A DNA stretch of 64,000 nt from Aphodovivens sp036306585 (GTDB taxonomy: Bacteria > Actinomycetota > Coriobacteriia > Coriobacteriales > Eggerthellaceae), in NCBI GenBank assembly GCA_036306585.1, contig JAXJZF010000005.1:406240-470239 (forward strand), written 5' to 3'. The position numbers and the translations under genes were made by a program. A model generated the notes under the pieces. The model worked only from the letters and a program-made list of their open reading frames with translations. It was not told where the DNA came from and ran no database searches. Below are positions 59,068-64,000 of this stretch, piece by piece (the first letter of the stretch is position 1; each line of letters opens with the position of its first letter).

Positions 59068-59952
59068 ATGGCTATCACTTCAACCGAAATCCACAATCAG
59101 AGCTTCTCCATCGATCGCAAGGGCTACGATGTCGACGAGGTGGATGTGTTCCTCGAGCACGTTGCCGATGAGATCGACGGGCTGAATGAGCAGATTGCCC
59201 AGCTCGAGGCCCAGCTCGACGATTCGAAGTTCGATGGGTTCGACACGCCCGCCCGCATCGTCGAGGACGAGGACGAGCCGCGTTCCGGCGCCCATGCTGT
59301 GGGCAGCGACGAACTCGCCGAGAAGGACGATGCCATTGCGAAGCTCGAAGCCCGTTGCGCCGAGCTTGAAAAGCAACTCGACGAGAGGGAACGCGAGCTC
59401 GAGGAGAAGAAGGCCAACGACAATGCCATCGCCCAGGCCCTCATCATCGCCCAGCGTTCCGCCGACGACGTGGTCTCCAACGCGAAGGCCCAAGCCGCCG
59501 ACACCATCCAGGATGCCGAGGACGAGGCGAAGCGCATCCTCGACAAGGCCGAGGCCGATCGCCAGAAGGTGCTCGACGCCATCAAGAAACTCGAGGACGA
59601 TCGCGAGGACGCGCGCGACGAGTACCGCGACCTGCTGTCCGATTTCATCGACGACGCGCAGCGTCGCCTGAACGAGCTGGGAGGCGCCGGCAACTACAAC
59701 GCTCCCGCGCTAACCAGCAGCCATGCCCGCCAGCCCGAACCCGCGCAGCCCGTCGACGAGGGCGCGCCGATGCTGGGTTCCACCACGGCGCAGGCTCCCA
59801 TCAGCATCGACGGTTCCGCCGCGTACGCGACGCCCGCCACGCCGGGCAATCCCGTGGTGTCCGCCGCCACGCCCACGCCGTCCGTCATCGAGAAGGACTT
59901 CTCCGGCTTCGGCGATGTCGACGACGACTTCGAGTTCGAAGAGCTCGACTAG
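59068..59952 (+). CDS. divIVA: DivIVA/Wag31-family polar and septal coiled-coil protein
   Basis: 294 aa. The N-terminal lipid-binding domain (1-50) has IHNQSFSIDRKGYDVDEVDVFLEHVADEI. A coiled coil follows in two parts (about 35-55 and 80-210). The C-terminal 80 residues are a Pro/Ala/Ser-rich linker and an acidic end (FGDVDDDFEFEELD). DivIVA marks curved membrane at poles and septa and organises growth in Actinobacteria. AAGGGAAA precedes the ATG. It is the last gene of the cluster, before a strong terminator. Confidence 0.95.
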   Translation: MAITSTEIHNQSFSIDRKGYDVDEVDVFLEHVADEIDGLNEQIAQLEAQLDDSKFDGFDTPARIVEDEDEPRSGAHAVGSDELAEKDDAIAKLEARCAELEKQLDERERELEEKKANDNAIAQALIIAQRSADDVVSNAKAQAADTIQDAEDEAKRILDKAEADRQKVLDAIKKLEDDREDARDEYRDLLSDFIDDAQRRLNELGGAGNYNAPALTSSHARQPEPAQPVDEGAPMLGSTTAQAPISIDGSAAYATPATPGNPVVSAATPTPSVIEKDFSGFGDVDDDFEFEELD

Positions 59953-59980
59953 CCTGTCGGCTCCGATATACGCACTGCAG

Positions 59981-60010
59981 CGAAAAGGCGACCTTAAGGT
60001 CGCCTTTTCG
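59981..60010. terminator. dcw cluster terminator (bidirectional)
   Basis: CGAAAAGGCGACCTT (59981-59995) and AAGGTCGCCTTTTCG (59996-60010) form a perfect 15-bp palindrome with a short folded tip. The sequence also serves rnpB coming from the other side. Confidence 0.9.
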
Positions 60011-60055
60011 TTTGCCGCTGCCATCGGGCAGCGGCGGAGCCTGATCGTTATGGAA

Positions 60056-60398
60056 GCGCGAGCGGGCTTGTAAGCCGGGTTCTGTCGTGGACGGCCATTT
60101 ATCTGGTATGCACGTCGCCGCGCATCTCTAGCGCGCAACCCGAACGCACGGAAGGGCGGCCGTATCGCGTTCCTATTTGCGTTTGCTCCGGATGGGGTTT
60201 TCCAAGCCGTGCTGTTGCCAGCACGCTGGTGCGCTCTTACCGCACCGTTTCAGCTTTTCCCTCGCGCAGCGGGGGAGTTTTCTTTTCTGTGGCACTTTCC
60301 GTCGGGTCGCCCCGCCCAGCCGTTAGCTGGCATCCTGCCCTTAGGAGCCCGGACTTTCCTCGCGCCTCGCGGCACGCGGCCGTCGGGCCCACTCGCGC
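60056..60398 (-). ncRNA. rnpB: RNase P RNA (bacterial type A)
   Basis: About 343 nt on the minus strand. The 5' part has GAGGAAAGTCCGGGCTCC (P4 5' strand), and the 3' part ends CGACAGAACCCGGCTTACA, the conserved P4 3' strand. The P1 helix pairs GCGCGAGTGGGC (5', from 60398) with GCCCGCTCGCGC (3', to 60056). Between lie the conserved core AACGGTGCGG with AAGAGCGCACC. It is the ribozyme of tRNA 5' processing. The extended -10 TGCTAGAAT on the minus strand (60406-60411 hexamer) starts transcription near 60399. Confidence 0.95.
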
Positions 60399-60405
60399 GT
60401 GTGGT

Positions 60406-60411
60406 ATTCTA
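60406..60411 (-). promoter_or_regulatory. -10 box of rnpB
   Basis: TAGAAT on the minus strand, with TG one base before it (extended -10), 7 nt from the P1 5' end. The start of thiN lies 80 bp away on the other strand. Confidence 0.6.
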
Positions 60412-60491
60412 GCATATTGTTGTCGCCTACCCGCCAGCAGGCGAAACCCCGCGGCATCCCGCCTGGGGGAACAGGGTTCGGAGGATAGCTT

Positions 60492-61121
60492 ATGGCTCAT
60501 TGCGCTTTGGTCGGCGCCGCCGACTTCAACGCCGATCATTTCAAATTCCAGATGGAAGGCGGCTTCTTCGACTTCATCATCGCCGTCGACGGCGGGTTCG
60601 CGCATTTGGAATCCATCGGCGTCACCCCCGACATGGCCGTGGGCGACTTCGACTCGCTGGGCTATGTCCCCAAGTGCCGCCGCGTGTCGCGCCATCCGGT
60701 CAAGAAGGACAAAACCGACATGGAGCTGGCAATGGAGAAGGCGCTGTATTGGAAGCAGGACGACCTCTACGTGTACGGCGGGCTGTCCGGGCGCTTGGAT
60801 CACACGCTGGCGAACCTGCAGCTGTTCGCCAAGTTCTCGGAGCGCGGCGCCTACGTGACCGGCATCGGCGACGACTTCTGCGTGCGCGCGCTCACCGGCC
60901 CCGACGTGTACGATTTGCCGCAGCTCGACGAGGGGATCGTGTCGGTCATCGCCGCCAACGACCGCGCCGAGGGCGTCATCGAAACGGGGCTTCTGTACTC
61001 GCTCGACGACGAGCCGCTAACCAGCCGCGTGTCGCGCGGCATCTCCAACGAGTTCACGGGCCAGCCCGCCTCCATCGGCGTGGAGTCGGGCACGCTGCTC
61101 ATCTTCCACCCGCTGCCGTAA
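60492..61121 (+). CDS. thiN: thiamine diphosphokinase
   Basis: 209 aa. It pyrophosphorylates thiamine to thiamine diphosphate. Motifs: VDGGFAHL, VGDFDSLG, KKDKTDMELAMEKA, YGGLSGRLDHTLANLQL, and a C-terminal beta domain with GISNEF and the final LLIFHPLP. GGAGGATAG precedes the ATG. It is the first of three thiamine genes, but it lies upstream of the TPP riboswitch and is not controlled by it. Confidence 0.94.
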   Translation: MAHCALVGAADFNADHFKFQMEGGFFDFIIAVDGGFAHLESIGVTPDMAVGDFDSLGYVPKCRRVSRHPVKKDKTDMELAMEKALYWKQDDLYVYGGLSGRLDHTLANLQLFAKFSERGAYVTGIGDDFCVRALTGPDVYDLPQLDEGIVSVIAANDRAEGVIETGLLYSLDDEPLTSRVSRGISNEFTGQPASIGVESGTLLIFHPLP

Positions 61122-61135
61122 AGCGTCTGCCGCCC

Positions 61136-61163
61136 TTGCGCGCAAGCCCGCGCGCCCTATACT
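61136..61163 (+). promoter_or_regulatory. thiC promoter
   Basis: TTGCGC (61136-61141) and TATACT (61158-61163), 16 bp apart; start near 61170, just before the hairpin GCCGCG-CTTT-CGCGGC and the riboswitch. Confidence 0.6.
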
Positions 61164-61185
61164 GAACGCATGCCGCGCTTTCGCG

Positions 61186-61294
61186 GCACCGGGGAGCTTG
61201 CATCGGCGCGCGGGAAAGCGCTCCACGGCAGGCTGAGAGAGGGCGCGTTCGCCCTGACCCGCCGACCTGACATGGGTAATGCCAACGAAGGGAG
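61186..61294 (+). promoter_or_regulatory. TPP riboswitch (THI element)
   Basis: The conserved core is complete: GGGG near 61191, GGCTGAGAGAGGG with CTGAGA at 61233-61238, the variable hairpin GGGCG-CGTTC-GCCC, CCTGACCC, ACCTGA (61265-61270), and GGTAATGCCAACGAAGGGA (61275-61293). The 3' end contains the GAAGGGAG ribosome site 8 nt before the thiC ATG. TPP binding should therefore hide it and block translation of thiC-thiD. Confidence 0.93.
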
Positions 61295-61301
61295 CACCAT
61301 C

Positions 61302-62633
61302 ATGGGTACGTCCGCCCAACCCATCACGCAAATAGACTTCGCTCGCGCCGGCATCGTCACGCCGCAGATGGAGGAAGTCGCGCGCAAAGAGAACCGCACC
61401 CCCGATTACATCCGCGAGCGCGTTGCCCGCGGCACCATCGCCATTCCGGCCAACATCCACCATGCCAGCCTGTCGCCCGAAGGGGTGGGCGAGGGGCTTC
61501 GAACCAAGGTGAACGTGAACCTGGGCATTTCAGGCGACCTCGCCGACGAGGCAGAGGAGTGGAAGAAGGTCGACGTTGCGCTCAGCCTGGGCGCCGAGGC
61601 CATCATGGATCTGTCCAACAGCGGCAAGACCCAAAGCTTCCGCACGCGCCTTGTCGAGAAGTCCCCGGCGATGATCGGCACCGTGCCCATGTACGACGCC
61701 ATCGGCTATCTGGAAAAGGCGCTCATCACCATCACCGCGGATGACTTCCTGGATGTGGTGCGCCGCCATGCCGAAGACGGCGTGGACTTCGTGACCATCC
61801 ATGCCGGCATGAATCGGCGCGTGCTCGAGTCGTTCAAGGAAACCGGCCGCCTCACCAACATTGTCAGCCGCGGCGGCTCGCTCATCTTCGCGTGGATGGA
61901 GGCTACCGGCAACGAGAACCCCTTTTACGAGCACTACGACGAGGTTCTGGCGATCCTGCACGAGCACGATGTGACCATCAGCATCGGCGATGCCATGCGC
62001 CCGGGGTGCACCTACGATGCGTCCGATGCCGGCCAGATCGCCGAGCTCATCGAGATCGGCAAGCTCACCAAGCGCGCGTGGGACGCGGGCGTGCAGGTGA
62101 TGGTGGAGGGTCCGGGGCACATGGCGCTCGACGAGATCGCCGCCAATATGAAGATGGAGAAGCGCCTGTGCCACAACGCTCCCTTCTACGTGCTTGGTCC
62201 GCTGGTCACCGACATTGCCCCGGGCTACGACCACATCACCGCCGCCATCGGCGGGGCTGTGGCGGCATCGACTGGCGCCGATTTCCTGTGCTACGTCACC
62301 CCGGCCGAGCATCTGCGCCTGCCCGACGCCGACGACGTACGTGCGGGGCTCATCGCCACCAAGATCGCCGCGCATGCCGCCGACATCGCCAAGAAGATCC
62401 CCGGCGCGCGCGATCGCGACAACCGCATGAGCGATGCACGCCGTCGCGTCGATTGGGAAGGCATGTTCTCCGAGGCGCTCGACCCGGCGAAGGCCCGCGA
62501 ATACTTCGAAAGCGCGCCGCCGTCCAACGAGGGCACCTGCACCATGTGCGGGCAGATGTGCGCTATGCGCACCGTGAACCAGATCATGGACGGCCTGGTG
62601 GTGAACTTGGAAGACGAGGGGGCAACGCGGTGA
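61302..62633 (+). CDS. thiC: phosphomethylpyrimidine synthase (HMP-P synthase) ThiC
   Basis: 443 aa, the shorter form lacking the N-terminal extension of the proteobacterial enzyme. A radical SAM enzyme converting aminoimidazole ribotide to HMP phosphate. Blocks: AIPANIHHASLSPEGVGEGL, VNVNLGISGD, SLGAEAIMDLSNSG, FVTIHAGMNR, SRGGSLIFAWM, SIGDAMRPGC, MVEGPGHM. The cluster cysteines are in CTMCGQMC near the C terminus. Controlled by the TPP riboswitch. The TGA stop overlaps the GTG of thiD. Confidence 0.97.
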   Translation: MGTSAQPITQIDFARAGIVTPQMEEVARKENRTPDYIRERVARGTIAIPANIHHASLSPEGVGEGLRTKVNVNLGISGDLADEAEEWKKVDVALSLGAEAIMDLSNSGKTQSFRTRLVEKSPAMIGTVPMYDAIGYLEKALITITADDFLDVVRRHAEDGVDFVTIHAGMNRRVLESFKETGRLTNIVSRGGSLIFAWMEATGNENPFYEHYDEVLAILHEHDVTISIGDAMRPGCTYDASDAGQIAELIEIGKLTKRAWDAGVQVMVEGPGHMALDEIAANMKMEKRLCHNAPFYVLGPLVTDIAPGYDHITAAIGGAVAASTGADFLCYVTPAEHLRLPDADDVRAGLIATKIAAHAADIAKKIPGARDRDNRMSDARRRVDWEGMFSEALDPAKAREYFESAPPSNEGTCTMCGQMCAMRTVNQIMDGLVVNLEDEGATR

Positions 62634-63415
62634 AAGCCGTGCTGAGCATCGCCGGGTCCGACTCCAGCGGCGGGGCGGGCATCCAGGCCGACATCAAGAC
62701 CATCCAGTCGCTGGGGCTGTTCGCCGAGACCGCCATCACGGCGCTCACCGCGCAGAACACCTGCGGCGTGCGCGCTGTGCAGGAGGCAACGCCCGACATG
62801 GTGGCGCAGCAGATCGATGCGGTGTTCGAGGATATCCCGCCCCAGGCGGTAAAGGTGGGCATGGCGCCGTCGGCTGCCATCATCGAGGCCGTAGCCGAAA
62901 GACTCTCTTGCCACCAAGCGAAGCATATCGTGGTGGACCCGGTGATGGTGGCAACCAGCGGCGCGCGCCTCATCGGCGAAGACGCGCTGTCGGCGCTAAT
63001 GGACAAGCTCATCCCGTTGGCCGAGGTTGTCACTCCCAACATGCCCGAGGCGCAGGTGCTCTCGGGCATGCCGGTCGACGATGACGCCTCCATGCTCGAG
63101 GCGGGGCGACGCATCGTCCAGCGCCATGTCGGCGTGGCGGTTCTGGTAAAGGGCGGCCATGGGGCCTCCGCCGACGATGTGCTGGTGCGTCCCGACGGCT
63201 CGCATGCGTGGTTCCGCGCCTCGCGCGTGGACACGCCTAACACCCACGGCACCGGATGCACGCTCTCATCCGCCATCGCGGTGGGGTTGGCGCAGGGCTT
63301 AAGCGTAGCCGATGCGATCGCCTGTGCGAAACGCTACGTTACCGGCGCTCTGTCCACCGAACTCAACTTAGGGAAGGGCAGCGGTCCGCTGAACCATATG
63401 TGGAACCACCGCTAG
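62630..63415 (+). CDS. thiD: hydroxymethylpyrimidine/phosphomethylpyrimidine kinase (ThiD)
   Basis: 261 aa ribokinase-fold enzyme that phosphorylates HMP and then HMP-P to the diphosphate. N terminus LSIAGSDSSGGAGIQADIKT, GMAPSAAIIEAVAE, VVDPVMVATSG, TPNMPEAQVLSG, and the anion-hole/catalytic NTHGTGCTLSSAIA. GTG start in GTGA overlap with thiC. No thiE or thiM is seen next to it. About 150 bp separate it from the tRNA genes. Confidence 0.96.
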   Translation: MKAVLSIAGSDSSGGAGIQADIKTIQSLGLFAETAITALTAQNTCGVRAVQEATPDMVAQQIDAVFEDIPPQAVKVGMAPSAAIIEAVAERLSCHQAKHIVVDPVMVATSGARLIGEDALSALMDKLIPLAEVVTPNMPEAQVLSGMPVDDDASMLEAGRRIVQRHVGVAVLVKGGHGASADDVLVRPDGSHAWFRASRVDTPNTHGTGCTLSSAIAVGLAQGLSVADAIACAKRYVTGALSTELNLGKGSGPLNHMWNHR

Positions 63416-63479
63416 CAGACGGGACCCAGGTGCGAAAACGACGATCGAACAAGTTTTTCAAAAAAAGTCGGAAAAAGGC

Positions 63480-63511
63480 TTGACGAACCGTTAAACGATC
63501 TCTAATATAAT
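63480..63511 (+). promoter_or_regulatory. tRNA operon promoter with AT-rich upstream element
   Basis: TTGACG (63480-63485), 17 bp, TAATAT (63503-63508); TATAAT at 63506-63511 is an alternative with 20 bp. A/T tracts (TTTTTCAAAAAAA, 63454-63466) lie upstream, as in UP elements. Confidence 0.65.
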
Positions 63512-63562
63512 CACTCGCGCTCAAGCGTAGCGGAAACGCACGCGAGCATCGGATGTGGCCGA

Positions 63563-63636
63563 TGGGGTGTCGTATAATGGCAGTACAACGGATTCTGGTT
63601 CCGTCTGTGAGGGTTCGACTCCTTCCACCCCAGCCA
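63563..63636 (+). tRNA. tRNA-Gln (anticodon CUG), CCA encoded
   Basis: 74 nt including CCA. Acceptor TGGGGTG with CACCCCA; anticodon stem ACGGA/TCCGT around TTCTGGT, giving CUG; T-arm with GTTCGACTC; discriminator G and encoded CCA. Confidence 0.95.
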
Positions 63637-63661
63637 TTTAGCTCAGCGCAGCAACATACAT

Positions 63662-63738
63662 GGCTCCGTCGTCTAGCGGTTTAGGACGTCGCCCTCTCAA
63701 GGCGAAGGTCGCCGGTTCGAATCCGGTCGGAGCTACCA
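63662..63738 (+). tRNA. tRNA-Glu (anticodon CUC), CCA encoded
   Basis: 77 nt including CCA. Acceptor GGCTCCG with CGGAGCT (one G-U pair); anticodon stem TCGCC/GGCGA around CTCTCAA, giving CUC; T-arm GCCGG-TTCGAAT-CCGGT; discriminator A and CCA. It lies 25 nt after tRNA-Gln, probably on the same transcript. Confidence 0.95.
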
Positions 63739-63749
63739 AACGTACAAAG

Positions 63750-63775
63750 GCCGGGCTGATTGCCCGGCTTTTTTT
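63750..63775 (+). terminator. tRNA operon terminator
   Basis: GCCGGGC (63750-63756), loop TGATT, GCCCGGC (63762-63768), followed by a run of seven T. Confidence 0.92.
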
Positions 63776-63941
63776 CATTCTGCGGCCGCTATGCTACCAG
63801 CGTTGCGCATATGCATCGTTCGCATAGGATTTGTAGATGAGCTTTGCTCCCCCGGGGGGAGGGGCGCGCGGGGGCGCCCGCGCGGCAGCGCCCGCGACCT
63901 GGGGCGATGCGGCCGGCGAGGGACCGCGGCGCGGCCGCCGG

Positions 63942-64000
63942 AAAAATTTCCGAAATTTTTTGCCGAAAACGCTTGACGGATCGGGGTCGAGTGAATAGTA
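63942..64000 (+). promoter_or_regulatory. strong promoter cut by the window end
   Basis: TTGACG (63973-63978), 17 bp, then TAGTA at the last five bases. Upstream is the AT palindrome AAAAATTTC-C-GAAATTTTT (63942-63960). The layout repeats that of the tRNA promoter, so another stable RNA gene probably follows. The GC-rich 63780-63940 holds no supported gene. Confidence 0.5.

Overview
This 64 kb window reads as one chromosomal stretch of a high-GC, anaerobic actinobacterium. The best fit is class Coriobacteriia, probably family Eggerthellaceae; this is inferred from gene content and no search was run. Supporting signs are a division cluster with sepF and divIVA but no ftsA, a MurE with the DNPR motif expected for meso-diaminopimelate peptidoglycan, a desulfoferrodoxin-type superoxide reductase, a selenocysteine-encoding formate dehydrogenase, and recurrent TACAAT or TATAAT -10 boxes. 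I saw no insertion sequence, prophage or CRISPR array.

Layout. Bases 1-8.6 kb: an LCP-family wall protein (cut by the window edge) behind murA, an NSS-type sodium symporter, a small zinc ribbon, lgt, superoxide reductase, a long-tailed ribosomal protein L31, a YczE-like membrane protein and a DMT exporter. Bases 8.8-15.7 kb: a LysR regulator, a SpoU-family RNA methyltransferase, a second DMT transporter, an Elp3-type tRNA-modifying enzyme, an inverted-repeat element, a Trm9-like methyltransferase and thrH. Bases 15.8-20.4 kb: a soluble formate dehydrogenase module, in which a NuoF/GltD-like flavoprotein is translationally coupled to an fdhF whose in-frame UGA is followed by a bacterial SECIS hairpin. 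Bases 20.6-29.5 kb: phosphate permease, a small membrane protein, universal stress protein, an odd site-2 protease, ispG, proS, a phasin-like protein and an ABC1 kinase. Bases 29.7-37.5 kb: another LysR/DMT pair, a second copy of the inverted-repeat element, a decayed CBS-domain gene, tsaC, a CmpB-type membrane protein and pyrG.

Bases 37.6-60 kb: a xer recombinase and a nearly complete dcw cluster (mraZ-rsmH-ftsL-ftsI-murE-murF-mraY-murD-ftsW-murG-murC-murB-ftsQ-ftsZ-pgeF-yggS-sepF-proC-yggT-divIVA). Its promoter carries MraZ-type GTGGGA repeats. Bases 60-64 kb: the RNase P RNA gene on the minus strand, thiN, a TPP riboswitch controlling thiC-thiD, tRNA-Gln(CUG), tRNA-Glu(CUC), and a strong promoter running off the window end.

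The points most worth following up are two near-equal-sized (227-228 bp) inverted-repeat elements with identical arm geometry, the Elp3/Trm9-like neighbourhood (a possible bacterial mcm5U34 route), the selenocysteine formate dehydrogenase, and the site-2 protease that appears to have lost its PDZ domain and gained a cytosolic helix-turn-helix-like insert.
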